Shown here: positions 8,138 through 16,292 of the stretch, in pieces
Layout: each line of letters begins with the position of its first letter
Numbering within the stretch: position 1 is the first letter of the stretch
Assembly (NCBI RefSeq): GCF_004886325.1
Contig: NZ_QXFN01000001.1
Location: 806,001-870,000, forward strand
Length of the DNA: 64,000 nucleotides
Direction of reading: 5' to 3'
Source: Cellulomonas telluris
GTDB lineage: Bacteria; Actinomycetota; Actinomycetes; Actinomycetales; Cellulomonadaceae
Made by a program: the position numbers and the translations under genes
The notes under the pieces: model-generated
The model's database searches: none
What the model saw: the letters and a program-made list of their open reading frames with translations, nothing else
What the model was told of the DNA's origin: nothing

Positions 8138-8245
8138 ATGACTGCGCTCGAGGGCTTCTTCATCGGCCTGCTCGTGGCCGCCACGCTGACGATCGCGTGG
8201 TTCACGTGCCTCGTCGTCTACCGGCTGTACAAGGGCCAGCGCTGA
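8138..8245 (+). CDS. 35-residue single-pass membrane miniprotein
   Basis: An ATG at 8138 opens a 35-residue frame beginning MTALEGFFIGLLVAATLTIA, with one strong transmembrane helix at about residues 7-29 and a basic end, Y-R-L-Y-K-G-Q-R. Similar tiny proteins sit upstream of nitrobindin-like genes in other actinobacteria, which supports a real gene. No function is known. It could be an independent stress miniprotein or a regulator of a membrane complex. The start codon is preceded by only a weak AGGATCGG. Confidence 0.65.
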   Translation: MTALEGFFIGLLVAATLTIAWFTCLVVYRLYKGQR

Positions 8246-8301
8246 GCCGTCGACGCTGCGTGCGCCCGCGCGGGTGACCCCTCGGGTCCCCGCACCCGCC
8301 G

Positions 8302-8333
8302 GTCCGGCGTTCGAGCCGCGTCCGGCGTACGAG
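8302..8333. repeat. Two copies of a 14-bp direct repeat
   Basis: GTCCGGCGTTCGAG (8302-8315) and GTCCGGCGTACGAG (8320-8333) differ at one base, with an 18-base period. They lie just upstream of the nitrobindin-like gene's ribosome binding site and could be a regulator-binding pair. The first copy superficially resembles a tRNA T-loop, but no tRNA folds around it. Confidence 0.4.
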
Positions 8334-8346
8334 TCGAGGAGGCAAC

Positions 8347-8946
8347 GTGCCGTTCGTGCTGCCCGAGGGCCTGGCGCCCGAGGTCTACCCGCTCGCCTGG
8401 CTGGTCGGCCGCTGGCGGGGTGAGGGCGTCGTCGGGTACCCCGGCGTGGAGGAGAGCGCCTTCACGCAGGAGCTCGAGGTGACGCACGACGGCGGCCCGT
8501 ACCTGGCGTACACCACCACCATCCGGCTCGTCGTGGCCCCGGACGACGCGGCGGCGCTGGACACGGGTGGCGACGCGGGCGACGAGGGCCTCGACAGCCC
8601 GCCGCCCGCCGTCGAGGGCGACGGCCCCGTGTGGTCGACCGAGTCGGGCTACTGGCGCGTGCCGCCGGAGCGGCCCGAGGGCCTGGCCGACGACCAGCAC
8701 CCCGTCGAGCTGCTGCTGGCCGACCCGTCCGGGCACGTCTCGGTCTTCGTCGGCGCGGTCGGCAACGGCCGCATCGACCTCGTCTCGGACCTCGTCGCGC
8801 ACACCGCCACGGGCGCCGCCGTCAACGCCGGCAAGCGGCTGTACGGGATGGTGAACGGCGAGCTCATGTGGGCGCACGACCTGGCCGCGTTCGGGCAGCC
8901 GCTGCAGTCGTACGCGTCGGGGCGCCTGCAGCGCCTGGAGGACTGA
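8347..8946 (+). CDS. Ferric nitrobindin-like protein (FABP-like, DUF1794)
   Basis: A 199-residue beta-barrel of the nitrobindin/FABP-like family. The signature G-R-W-R-G-E-G is at residues 21-27, and the C-terminal segment H-D-L-A-A-F-G-Q-P-L-Q-S-Y-A-S-G-R-L is recognisable. True nitrobindins bind ferric haem and isomerise peroxynitrite, with an axial histidine near the C-terminus in the G-x-P-L-x-x-H region. Here that region reads L-Q-S-Y, so the ligand appears to be missing. An acidic insert of about 30 residues (near 65-95) makes it longer than the common 160-170 residues. The GTG start follows GAGGAGG. YgfZ begins three bases after the stop. Confidence 0.82.
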   Translation: MPFVLPEGLAPEVYPLAWLVGRWRGEGVVGYPGVEESAFTQELEVTHDGGPYLAYTTTIRLVVAPDDAAALDTGGDAGDEGLDSPPPAVEGDGPVWSTESGYWRVPPERPEGLADDQHPVELLLADPSGHVSVFVGAVGNGRIDLVSDLVAHTATGAAVNAGKRLYGMVNGELMWAHDLAAFGQPLQSYASGRLQRLED

Positions 8947-8949
8947 GCC

Positions 8950-10173
8950 GTGAGCACCGTCGTCCCCGGCACGGGCGAGCCCGCCCCGCAGCCCGCCGCC
9001 CCCCGGCACCGCAGCCCCCTCCTCGCGCGCCACGGCGCCGTGCCGGCCGCCGGCCCGGACGCCGGCGTCGCGTGGCACTACGGCGACCCCACCGCGGAGC
9101 AGCGCGCGCTGGCGCGCGGCGGCGCGGTCGTCGACCAGTCGCACCTCGGGGTCGTCACCGTGACCGGGCCGGACCGGCTGAGCTGGCTGCACTCGCTGAC
9201 GTCGCAGGACCTGGCCGACCTGCCGCCGCGCACGTCCACCGAGCTGCTCGTGCTCGACCCGCAGGGGCGGCTCGAGCACGCGGCGGGCGTGGTCGACGAC
9301 GGCACGACCACGTGGCTGCTGACCGAGACCGCGCCCGCGCTGGCCGCCTGGCTCGACCGCATGCGGTTCATGCTGCGGGTCGAGATCGCCGACGTCACCG
9401 ACGCGTGGGCCGCGGTCGCCGAGCCGCTGGACGCCGAGGGCGGTGAGGGCGAGCCCGTGACGTGGCGCGACCCGTGGCCGCGCACCGCCGCCGGCGGCAC
9501 GCGCTACGGCCCCGCGGACGACGACCACCCCGGCGTCGACCGGCGCTGGCGGCTCGTGCTCGTGCCCCGGGACCGCCTCGTCGAGGAGGTGCGGGCGCGC
9601 GAGGCCGCGGGCTGGCCGCTCGTCGGGACGTGGGCGGCCGAGGCGCTCCGCGTCGAGGCGTGGCGTCCGCGGACGTCGCACGAGGTCGACGAGCGCACCA
9701 TCCCGCACGAGCTGGACTGGCTGCGCACCGCCGTGCACCTGCACAAGGGCTGCTACCGCGGGCAGGAGACCATCGCCCGCGTCCACAACCTCGGCCGGCC
9801 GCCGCGCCGGCTCGTCATGCTGCACCTCGACGGCTCCGGGCACCTGGTGCCCGAGGCCGGGGCCGAGGTCTACCTGCCGGACGAGCAGGGCGGGGCCACG
9901 CGCGCGGGCGACGCGTCCGAGGGCAGCGTGCCCGGGCGTCCCGTGGGCCGCGTGACCACGGTCGCGCGCCATCACGAGCTGGGTCCGGTCGCGCTGGCCG
10001 TCGTCAAGCGCTCCGTCCCGGAGGACGCCGTCCTGCTCGTCGACTGCGACGGCGGTGCTGTCTCCGCCGGGCAGGAGGTCGTCGTGCCGGGCGAGGGCCT
10101 GTCGGCCGACCGGCCCGCGCCGCGCGGCCCGCTGACGCGCGGTCTCGGCCACCACCCGATGCTCGGCGGCTGA
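8950..10173 (+). CDS. ygfZ: YgfZ/GcvT-family folate-binding protein
   Basis: A 407-residue protein of the aminomethyltransferase (GcvT) fold. The YgfZ signature K-G-C-Y-R-G-Q-E-T-I-A-R is at about residues 265-276, with L-S-W-L-H-S-L-T-S-Q-D in the N-terminal half. YgfZ helps assemble or repair iron-sulfur clusters, as in MiaB-type tRNA methylthiolation, and binds folate. The conserved cysteine of the motif is present. The gene follows the nitrobindin-like gene by three bases and precedes the FUSC gene by six, so all three are likely one operon. It is longer than the E. coli protein (326 residues) because of extended N- and C-terminal parts common in actinobacteria. Confidence 0.88.
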   Translation: MSTVVPGTGEPAPQPAAPRHRSPLLARHGAVPAAGPDAGVAWHYGDPTAEQRALARGGAVVDQSHLGVVTVTGPDRLSWLHSLTSQDLADLPPRTSTELLVLDPQGRLEHAAGVVDDGTTTWLLTETAPALAAWLDRMRFMLRVEIADVTDAWAAVAEPLDAEGGEGEPVTWRDPWPRTAAGGTRYGPADDDHPGVDRRWRLVLVPRDRLVEEVRAREAAGWPLVGTWAAEALRVEAWRPRTSHEVDERTIPHELDWLRTAVHLHKGCYRGQETIARVHNLGRPPRRLVMLHLDGSGHLVPEAGAEVYLPDEQGGATRAGDASEGSVPGRPVGRVTTVARHHELGPVALAVVKRSVPEDAVLLVDCDGGAVSAGQEVVVPGEGLSADRPAPRGPLTRGLGHHPMLGG

Positions 10174-10179
10174 CCGGCC

Positions 10180-11292
10180 GTGGGGGCGTCCGCGTCGTCG
10201 CTGCGGGGGACCGCCGCGCTGCGGGTGCTCCTGGCCTCCCGCGTGCGCGCCGGACGGGCGCGCGTGCGGGCGTCCTGGTGGCTGGTGCTGCAGGCGTCCG
10301 TGGCGGCGGGGCTCGCGTTCGCGGTCGGGCGGTACGTCGTCGGGCACGAGTTCCCGTTCTTCGCGCCCGTCGCGGCCTGGGTGTCGCTCGGCTTCTCGCG
10401 GGACCGGTCGCTGCGGCGCGTCGCCGAGCTCGCGGCGGGTGTGGCGATCGGCGTCGCCGCGGGCGACCTCGTGGTGCACCTGATCGGCTCGGGGCCGTGG
10501 CAGATGGCGCTCGTGCTGTTCCTGGCGGCGCTGCTCGGGCGGTTCCTCGACGCGGGTCCCATGCTGACCACGCAGGCGGGGGTGCAGGCGATCGTCATCG
10601 TGGGCCTGCCGTCGTTCGCGGGCGCCGGCCCGTTCGACCGGTGGGTCGACGCGGTCGTCGGCGGCGGTGTCGCGCTCGCGGTGGCGCTGCTGACCCCGAA
10701 CGACCCGCGCCGTCATCCGCGCCGGCTCGCGCGGGCGGCGGTGCACGAGCTCGCGGGGATGCTGCACGCCGTCGCCCGCGGGCTCGCGCGGACGTCCAGC
10801 GACGACCTCGAGGCCGCGCTGCTGACGGGTCGCGCGTCCCAGCCGGCGCTGGACGAGTGGCTGTCCTCCGCCCGCTCGGCAGCCCAGCTCGCGCGGATCG
10901 CCCCGGCGCAGCGGCGGCACCGCGCCGAGCTCGAGCGGCAGGTGGACACGGCCGTCCTGCTGGACCGCGCGATGCGCAACGCGCGCGTGCTGGCCCGCCG
11001 CGCGCGCCGCACCGTCGCCGACGGGCACGAGGCCGGCACGCTCGCGGACGTGCTGGAGCAGGTGGCCCGTGCCACGGACGACCTCGCCGCCGCGGCGGCC
11101 ACGGGGGCGGACCCGCGCGCCGCGCGCGAGCGGCTGCTCACGGTCGCCCGGGGGCTCGACCCGCACGTCGTGGCGCACGACGACTGGCAGGTGCAGTCGC
11201 TCGTGCTGCTCGTGCGCTCGCTCGTCGTCGACCTGCTCGAGGCGTCCGGCGCGACGCCGGGCCAGGCCCGCGAGGCCCTGCCCGAGCTCTGA
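10180..11292 (+). CDS. FUSC-family inner membrane protein
   Basis: A 370-residue FUSC/aromatic acid exporter-like protein. A short basic N-terminus precedes four to five membrane helices between about residues 30 and 165. One is the typical F-F-A-P-V-A-A-W-V-S-L-G-F-S stretch followed by the basic R-D-R-S-L-R-R. A cytosolic, helix-rich C-terminal domain follows, with many Ala-Arg repeats and likely coiled coils. Family members are proposed efflux or membrane-stress proteins, and no substrate can be read from the sequence. The GTG start lies six bases after the ygfZ stop. Confidence 0.8.
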   Translation: MGASASSLRGTAALRVLLASRVRAGRARVRASWWLVLQASVAAGLAFAVGRYVVGHEFPFFAPVAAWVSLGFSRDRSLRRVAELAAGVAIGVAAGDLVVHLIGSGPWQMALVLFLAALLGRFLDAGPMLTTQAGVQAIVIVGLPSFAGAGPFDRWVDAVVGGGVALAVALLTPNDPRRHPRRLARAAVHELAGMLHAVARGLARTSSDDLEAALLTGRASQPALDEWLSSARSAAQLARIAPAQRRHRAELERQVDTAVLLDRAMRNARVLARRARRTVADGHEAGTLADVLEQVARATDDLAAAAATGADPRAARERLLTVARGLDPHVVAHDDWQVQSLVLLVRSLVVDLLEASGATPGQAREALPEL

Positions 11293-11341
11293 GCCCGCAC
11301 CGGCGGCGTCGCGGCACCGTCGATTGCGTACGCTCGTCGCC

Positions 11342-11677
11342 GTGGACGTCATCGGCACGGCCCAGGTGTGGCTCTTCCTCCTCTTCTACCTGGTCATCCT
11401 CGGTCTGAGCGCGTGGGCGCTCCTGGACTGCCTGCGCCGGCCCCCGGGGGCCTTCACGGCGGCGGGCAAGCGGACCCGGCAGTTCTGGACGTGGGTGCTC
11501 GTGGCGGCGACGGTCGTGGCGTTCCTCAGCCTGCCGCTCGGCATCGTGCCGTTCCCGCGGTTCCTGGCGCTCGCCGCGGCCGCGGCCGCGATCGTCTACC
11601 TGGTGGACGTGCGCCCCGCCGTCGCCCCCTACTCGCGCCGTCGCGGCCCCGGCGGGTCGCCGCGGGGCGGCTGGTGA
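11342..11677 (+). CDS. DUF2516 membrane protein
   Basis: A 111-residue protein with three hydrophobic helices at about residues 8-30, 48-68 and 75-92. The motif W-A-L-L-D-C-L-R-R-P-P-G-A-F between the first two is diagnostic of DUF2516. The C-terminus is short and basic. The GTG at 11342 is in the position expected for the family. The stop overlaps the next start as GTGA, coupling it to the asparaginase gene. The function is unknown. Confidence 0.85.
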   Translation: MDVIGTAQVWLFLLFYLVILGLSAWALLDCLRRPPGAFTAAGKRTRQFWTWVLVAATVVAFLSLPLGIVPFPRFLALAAAAAAIVYLVDVRPAVAPYSRRRGPGGSPRGGW

Positions 11678-12693
11678 GCGCACGGGCGACGACGGTGGAC
11701 GTGGGCACCACGGCGGTGCCGCTCGCGCTCGTGCGCCGGGGCGACCTCGTCGAGTCCGTGCACCACGGGCACGTCGTCGTGCTCGCGCCGGACGGGACGG
11801 TGCGCCTCGCGCTCGGCGACCCCGAGGTCGTGATCTGGCCGCGGTCCTCCCTCAAGCCCGTGCAGGCCGTCGCGATGCTGCGGCACGGCCTCGACGTGGA
11901 CGGCGAGCGGCTGGCCCTGGTGTGCGCGAGCCACAACGCCGAGCCCGGTCACCTGGACGTCGTCCGCGACCTGCTCGCCACGGCCGGGCTGACGGAGGAC
12001 GACCTGCAGAACACCCCGGACTGGCCGCTGCACGCCGAGGCCGCGTTCGCCTGGCGCACCCAGGGGCACGCCGCGTCGTCGCTGACGCAGAACTGCTCCG
12101 GCAAGCACGCCGGGATGCTCGCGACGTGCCGCGCCGCCGGCTGGGACACCGCGACGTACCGCAACCCGGCCCACCCGCTGCAGCGCGCGGTCGTGCAGGC
12201 CGTGACGGACCTGACCGGGGACGCGCCCGCCCACGCGACCGTCGACGGCTGCGGGGCGCCCCTGCTGTCGACGACGCTCACGGGGCTCGCGCGCGCGTTC
12301 GGGCGGATCGCGTCGGCGGCGGCCGCCGGCGGGGACGGCCCCGAGGCGCGCGTGGGACGGGCCGTCTCCGCGCACCCGTGGCACGTCGGCGGCACCGGGC
12401 GCGACGTCACCGCCGTCATGTCCGCCGTCCCGGGGCTCGTCGCCAAGGACGGCGCCGACGGCGTGTACGCGGCCGGCCTGCCGGACGGGGGAGCGGTGGC
12501 GCTCAAGGTCGCCGACGGCGCCGGCCGCCCCCGCGCGGTCGTGCTCGCGGCGGCCCTGGCGGTCGCGGGCGTCGACCCGGCGGTGCTGCGTGACGTCGCC
12601 GCGACGCCGGTGCTGGGCCACGGACGGCCGGTGGGCGAGGTGTCCGCGACGTTCGGGCCGGACGGCCTCGGCGCCGCCGGTGGTCCGGCGTGA
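11674..12693 (+). CDS. L-asparaginase II family protein
   Basis: A 339-residue protein of the asparaginase II family first described in Rhizobium etli (PF06089). Motifs include [14 protein letters not shown] near the start, [10 protein letters not shown] (conserved S-x-K), [17 protein letters not shown] and V-D-G-C-G-A-P. These family enzymes hydrolyse asparagine to aspartate and ammonia and are unrelated to the E. coli AnsA/AnsB enzymes. The GTG start overlaps the DUF2516 stop, and the stop overlaps the dtd start, both as GTGA. DUF2516, asparaginase and dtd therefore form a coupled operon. Confidence 0.9.
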   Translation: MSARATTVDVGTTAVPLALVRRGDLVESVHHGHVVVLAPDGTVRLALGDPEVVIWPRSSLKPVQAVAMLRHGLDVDGERLALVCASHNAEPGHLDVVRDLLATAGLTEDDLQNTPDWPLHAEAAFAWRTQGHAASSLTQNCSGKHAGMLATCRAAGWDTATYRNPAHPLQRAVVQAVTDLTGDAPAHATVDGCGAPLLSTTLTGLARAFGRIASAAAAGGDGPEARVGRAVSAHPWHVGGTGRDVTAVMSAVPGLVAKDGADGVYAAGLPDGGAVALKVADGAGRPRAVVLAAALAVAGVDPAVLRDVAATPVLGHGRPVGEVSATFGPDGLGAAGGPA

Positions 12694-13127
12694 GGGCGGT
12701 CGTCCAGCGCGTGACCCGCGCGTCCGTGACGGTCGACGGCGAGGTCGTCGGGGAGATCACGCGTCCCGGCCTGCTCGCGCTCGTCGGCGTCACGCCCGGC
12801 GACGGACCCGCACAGGTCGAGGTGGTGGCGCGCAAGATCGCCGAGCTGCGCATCCTGCGGGACGAGCAGTCGGCCGTGGACGTGGGCGCACCCGTGCTCG
12901 TCGTCAGCCAGTTCACCCTCTACGCCGACGTGCGCAAGGGGCGGCGTCCCACGTGGAACGCCGCCGCGCCGGGGCCGGTCGCCGAGCCGCTCGTCGACGC
13001 CGTGGTCGAGGCGCTGCGGGCGCGCGGGCTCGAGGTCGCGACCGGGCGGTTCGGGGCCGACATGGCGGTCGAGCTCGTCAACGACGGGCCCGTGACGATC
13101 CTCGTGGAGTCGGCGCCCGCGGGCTGA
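12690..13127 (+). CDS. dtd: D-aminoacyl-tRNA deacylase
   Basis: A 145-residue enzyme of normal length that hydrolyses D-amino acids and glycine mischarged on tRNA. It begins [13 protein letters not shown]. The two active-site signatures are S-Q-F-T-L-Y-A-D (about 76-83) and the Gly-cisPro loop N-D-G-P-V-T (about 130-135). The GTG start overlaps the asparaginase stop. It is the last gene of its operon and converges on the PQQ-propeller gene, with 38 bases between them containing only weak self-complementary runs. Confidence 0.95.
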   Translation: MRAVVQRVTRASVTVDGEVVGEITRPGLLALVGVTPGDGPAQVEVVARKIAELRILRDEQSAVDVGAPVLVVSQFTLYADVRKGRRPTWNAAAPGPVAEPLVDAVVEALRARGLEVATGRFGADMAVELVNDGPVTILVESAPAG

Positions 13128-13165
13128 GGGCCTCCGGCCCGACCCGGGCGTCGCCCGTCCCCGGC

Positions 13166-14641
13166 TCAGCCGAGGGCGGCGACCTCGTCGCTCGACAGCG
13201 CCCAGCCGACCAGCAGGCCCCCCGTGTGCGCCACCGACGTGAGGTCGGGCGGCAGCCGGAGGGGTGCGCCCGTGCGCCCGTCCGACGGCGCCAGGCGGCG
13301 CAGGAGCCGCGCCTCGCCCGACTCGGCGTCGCCCACCGGGACCAGCAGGTCCTGCCCGTCGGTGAGGACCGGCCCGGCGCCGGTCTCCTCCGGCCCGTAG
13401 TCCCACGCCCACAGCGACGCGCCCGTGCGCGCGTCGTAGGTGGTGACGCCCTCCTCCCCGACGACGTGCACGCGGCCGCGGAGCACGAGCGCCGCGTGGA
13501 CGTCCTGCGCCGCGACGCTCCAGCGCTGCCGCCCGGTGCTCGTGTCGACCACGTGCAGGCCGCGGTCGGAGGCCGCCAGCACGACCGTGCCCGCCCGGCC
13601 GTCGTCCACCGGGACGTGCACGGGAGGGCCCGGCAGCAGGACGTCGCGCTCGCGCCCGACGAGGCGCCACGACCCGCCGTCGCGCACGCCGACCTGCAGG
13701 ACGCCGTCCGCGCGCCGCGCCCACTCCGTCGCCGCGCCGGCCGGCACCGGCACGTGGCGCAGGAGACCGCCGTGCGCGTCGAGCAGGTCGAGGCCGTCGG
13801 GGCCCGGCACCACGACGGCCCCGTCGACGGCCGTGACGTGCCGGGGCAGGACCGCCCGCACGCCGCCGCCCGGACGGGCGCCGTGACGCCACAGCTCCGC
13901 GCCGCTCGCCGGGTCCACGCCGCGCACGACGAGGCCGGCGTCGACCGGGTGACCGAGGACGGCGACGTCGTCCAGCAGCGCGACGGACGTCGCCGGCGCG
14001 CCGGGCGCCGCGTCGACGACGTGGTCCGCGACGACGGCGCCGTCGGAGGTGCGCACCACGAGCAGGCGCGACGTCGTCGGCGGCACCTCCTGCGGGAGCA
14101 GGCCGGCGTCCCGCTGCCACGCGTCGGTGACCAGGCACAGCAGGCGCGGGGGCAGGACGTCGGCGGGGGCCGGGGACGCCGCGCACCGGGGCAGCGGGGT
14201 GCCGAGGGCGTCGGGGGCGTCCGCGGGCGGGGTGGACAGCGGGAGCGTCCACGCGTCGGCGCCGGTCGCGGGGTCGAGGGCGACGAGCGCGGTCCCCGCC
14301 GGCGAGAGCCGCGCCCCGAGCAGGACGCTCCCGCTCGGCATGACGGGGACGGGCAGACGGTCGGCGGAGGTGCGCCACAGCGGCCGCGGGCCGTCGGGCA
14401 GGGGGTCGAGGACGCCGGGCACGGCCCGCAGGTCGGCGAGGACCGCGCGCTCGCGGGCGTCGGAGAGCGATTGCGCGGCGAGCAGGGCGCCGACGACGAC
14501 CACCGCCGCGACGGCCGCGGTGCGGCGTCGGCGGCGCGTCCACGGACGCCGCCCGGCGTGCTCCGGCGCGCCCGAGGGGCCGGCGGGGGCGTCGTCGTCC
14601 TCGACCAGCTCCACGTCGGCCCGGCGGCCGCGCTGCACCAT
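13166..14641 (-). CDS. Membrane-anchored PQQ-like beta-propeller protein
   Basis: A 491-residue protein. An acidic cytosolic N-terminus and a basic R-R-R-R-R run at about 36-40 precede one transmembrane helix (about 41-58). The rest is extracellular and made of repeated blades of the PQQ/quinoprotein type: A-L-D-P-A-T-G-A-D-A-W, V-D-P-A-S-G-A-E-L-W, V-D-T-S-T-G-R-Q-R-W and Y-D-A-R-T-G-A-S-L-W. No dehydrogenase active-site cysteines or metal ligands are evident. It is therefore probably a binding or scaffold propeller rather than an enzyme. It starts at an ATG and is divergent from the macrodomain gene. The role is unknown. Confidence 0.75.
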   Translation of the reverse strand: MVQRGRRADVELVEDDDAPAGPSGAPEHAGRRPWTRRRRRTAAVAAVVVVGALLAAQSLSDARERAVLADLRAVPGVLDPLPDGPRPLWRTSADRLPVPVMPSGSVLLGARLSPAGTALVALDPATGADAWTLPLSTPPADAPDALGTPLPRCAASPAPADVLPPRLLCLVTDAWQRDAGLLPQEVPPTTSRLLVVRTSDGAVVADHVVDAAPGAPATSVALLDDVAVLGHPVDAGLVVRGVDPASGAELWRHGARPGGGVRAVLPRHVTAVDGAVVVPGPDGLDLLDAHGGLLRHVPVPAGAATEWARRADGVLQVGVRDGGSWRLVGRERDVLLPGPPVHVPVDDGRAGTVVLAASDRGLHVVDTSTGRQRWSVAAQDVHAALVLRGRVHVVGEEGVTTYDARTGASLWAWDYGPEETGAGPVLTDGQDLLVPVGDAESGEARLLRRLAPSDGRTGAPLRLPPDLTSVAHTGGLLVGWALSSDEVAALG

Positions 14642-14683
14642 GGGCGCACGCTAGCCGAGCCCCGCACGGGTGACGGCGGTCGT

Positions 14684-14760
14684 TCGTCCACATGCTCGTC
14701 CACACCTGTGTGCAGTCACCCACCTGCGGTGGCGCGGACGCGGCACAGGGGTGTGGACGA
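14684..14760. promoter_or_regulatory. Three DnaA-box-like TCGTCCACA sequences
   Basis: TCGTCCACA occurs at 14684-14692 and 14696-14704, and its inverse TGTGGACGA at 14752-14760. Each differs by one base from the actinobacterial DnaA box TTGTCCACA. All three lie in the divergent region between the propeller and macrodomain genes. They could bind DnaA or another regulator. No dnaA, dnaN or AT-rich unwinding element is nearby, so this is not an origin on present evidence. Confidence 0.35.
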
Positions 14761-14770
14761 CGCCTGTGGA

Positions 14771-14788
14771 GGAGTTCGGACGAACTCC
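14771..14788. promoter_or_regulatory. Inverted repeat, possible operator
   Basis: GGAGTTCG and CGAACTCC flank two bases, forming an 18-bp near-perfect dyad about 130 bases upstream of the macrodomain gene. Its GTTC...GAAC polarity is opposite to the actinobacterial LexA box (GAAC...GTTC), so LexA is unlikely. It may be an operator or a short hairpin. Confidence 0.35.
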
Positions 14789-14916
14789 CCACGGGTCAGC
14801 GAGGGTGCCGACCGCGGTGACGGCAGCACGACACGGGGGCGGTGCCCCGGTGACGCCCCAGGAGCCGCCCGGTGCTCGCGCTGCGGCCGCGCGCGGACGC
14901 CGCGAGGATGACGGCC

Positions 14917-15486
14917 ATGCGGGTCGAGGCGGTGCAGGGCGACATCACCCGGGAGCGCGTCGACGTGGTGGTGAACGCCGCGAACTCCTCGCTGCTCGGT
15001 GGCGGCGGGGTGGACGGCGCCATCCACGCGGCGGCCGGTCCGGCGCTCCTCGAGGCCTGCCGCGAGCTGCGGCGCACCGTCCTGCCGGAGGGCTTGCCCG
15101 TCGGGGACGCGGTGGCCACGCCGGGGTTCGACCTGCCCGCGCGCTGGGTCGTCCACACCGTCGGCCCGAACCGGCACGCCGGTGAGACCGACCCCGCCCT
15201 CCTCGGGTCCTGCTTCCGGCGGTCGCTCGACGTCGCGGCGGACCTGGGGGCGACGAGCGTCGCCTTCCCCGCGGTCGGCGCCGGCGTGTACGGGTGGGAC
15301 GCGGACGAGGCCGCGCGGGTCGCCGTCGGCGCCGTGCGCGGGTGGGCGGCGGCGGCCGGCGCCGGTCCCGAGCCTGGCGGCCGGTCCCGGCCCGGCGGCA
15401 TCGGGCTGGTGCGGTTCGTGCTGTTCTCGCCGCGCCTGCTCACGGCCTTCGACGAGGCCCTGGGCGCGCAGCCCGACCGCGCCTAG
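14917..15486 (+). CDS. Macrodomain (ADP-ribose-binding/deacetylase) protein
   Basis: A 189-residue single macrodomain. The ribose-binding signatures are clear: G-D-I-T near residue 8, V-V-N-A-A-N-S-S-L-L-G-G-G-G-V-D-G-A-I-H-A-A-A-G-P, and F-P-A-V-G-A-G-V-Y-G-W (about 113-123). Such proteins bind ADP-ribose and hydrolyse O-acetyl-ADP-ribose or remove ADP-ribose from proteins. I chose the ATG at 14917 because GAGG lies nine bases upstream; an in-frame ATG at 14908 would add three residues. The PIG-L gene follows 10 bases after its stop. Confidence 0.92.
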   Translation: MRVEAVQGDITRERVDVVVNAANSSLLGGGGVDGAIHAAAGPALLEACRELRRTVLPEGLPVGDAVATPGFDLPARWVVHTVGPNRHAGETDPALLGSCFRRSLDVAADLGATSVAFPAVGAGVYGWDADEAARVAVGAVRGWAAAAGAGPEPGGRSRPGGIGLVRFVLFSPRLLTAFDEALGAQPDRA

Positions 15487-15496
15487 GCTCGCCGGC

Positions 15497-16225
15497 ATGG
15501 CCGACGTGCTGCCCGCGCTGCCCGAGGACGACCTGCGACGCGTGCTGTGCGTCGTCGCGCACCCCGACGACCTGGAGTACGGCGCGTCCTGCGCGGTGGC
15601 CCGGTGGACGGCCCGCGGCGTGGAGGTCGCGTACCTGCTGCTCACGCGCGGGGAGGCGGGCATGGACGCGTCCGCGCCCGCCGAGACGGGGGCGCTGCGC
15701 TCGCGCGAGCAGGTCGCGGCCGGTGCCGCCGTGGGCGTGACGCAGGTCGACTTCCTCGACCACCCCGACGGCGTGCTCGAGCCGTCGCTCGCGCTGCGCC
15801 GGGACGTCGCGGCCGCCGTGCGCCGGTTCCGCCCGGACACGGTGCTGACCGGCACGTGGGAGGAGGAGGTCGGCTGGGGGCTCAACCAGGCCGACCACCG
15901 GGCCGCGGGGCTCGCGACGCTGGACGGCGTGCGGGACGCGGGCAACCGGTGGGTGTTCACCGACCTCCTGGAGGCGGGCCTGGAGCCGTGGGGCGTGCGC
16001 CGGCTGCTCGTGCACGGGCACACGCGGCCCACGCACGCGGTGGACGTGACCGGGGAGCCGCTGCGGCGCGGCATCGCGTCGCTCGAGGCGCACGCCGCGT
16101 ACCTCGCGGGGCTGCCGTGGCACCCGGCGCCGGCCGACTTCATCCCGATGATGACGGCCGAGGGTGGCCGCGCCGCAGGGGTCGAGCACGCCGTCCTGCT
16201 GCGCTGCTACGACCTGCAGGGCTGA
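15497..16225 (+). CDS. PIG-L family deacetylase
   Basis: A 242-residue zinc hydrolase of the PIG-L/LmbE family. The metal motif A-H-P-D-D-L-E is near residues 22-28, the second histidine is in Q-A-D-H-R-A-A-G (about 130-137), and a C-terminal histidine is in L-E-A-H-A-A-Y. Family members deacetylate N-acetylglucosaminyl compounds, such as the MshB and Mca enzymes of mycothiol metabolism. The substrate here is not determined, because the key context genes for mycothiol are absent. It is cotranscribed with the macrodomain gene, and a strong hairpin follows the stop. Confidence 0.88.
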   Translation: MADVLPALPEDDLRRVLCVVAHPDDLEYGASCAVARWTARGVEVAYLLLTRGEAGMDASAPAETGALRSREQVAAGAAVGVTQVDFLDHPDGVLEPSLALRRDVAAAVRRFRPDTVLTGTWEEEVGWGLNQADHRAAGLATLDGVRDAGNRWVFTDLLEAGLEPWGVRRLLVHGHTRPTHAVDVTGEPLRRGIASLEAHAAYLAGLPWHPAPADFIPMMTAEGGRAAGVEHAVLLRCYDLQG

Positions 16226-16231
16226 GACCGC

Positions 16232-16276
16232 GAGGCTGCGGGGACGGTCGTCGCGAGCGACCGTCCCCGCAGCCTC
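16232..16276. terminator. 19-bp perfect hairpin, bidirectional terminator
   Basis: A perfect 19-bp stem (arms 16232-16250 and 16258-16276) with a 7-base loop lies between the convergent PIG-L and aldo/keto reductase genes. It begins 6 bases after one stop and ends 16 bases before the other, so it most likely ends transcription from both sides. Confidence 0.75.
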
Positions 16277-16292
16277 ATGCGCGGTGCCCGGA

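Noticed and set aside
8302-8320. tRNA T-loop-like GTTCGAG sequence
   Set aside because: No acceptor stem, anticodon arm or D-arm can be drawn around it, and it is part of a direct repeat.
8218-11358. A 1046-codon minus-strand frame across ygfZ and FUSC
   Set aside because: It lies opposite two clear genes, shows low-complexity Arg/His/Gly composition and has no conserved motif.
14771-14788. LexA (SOS) box candidate
   Set aside because: The half-sites are in the opposite order to the known GAAC-N4-GTTC box.
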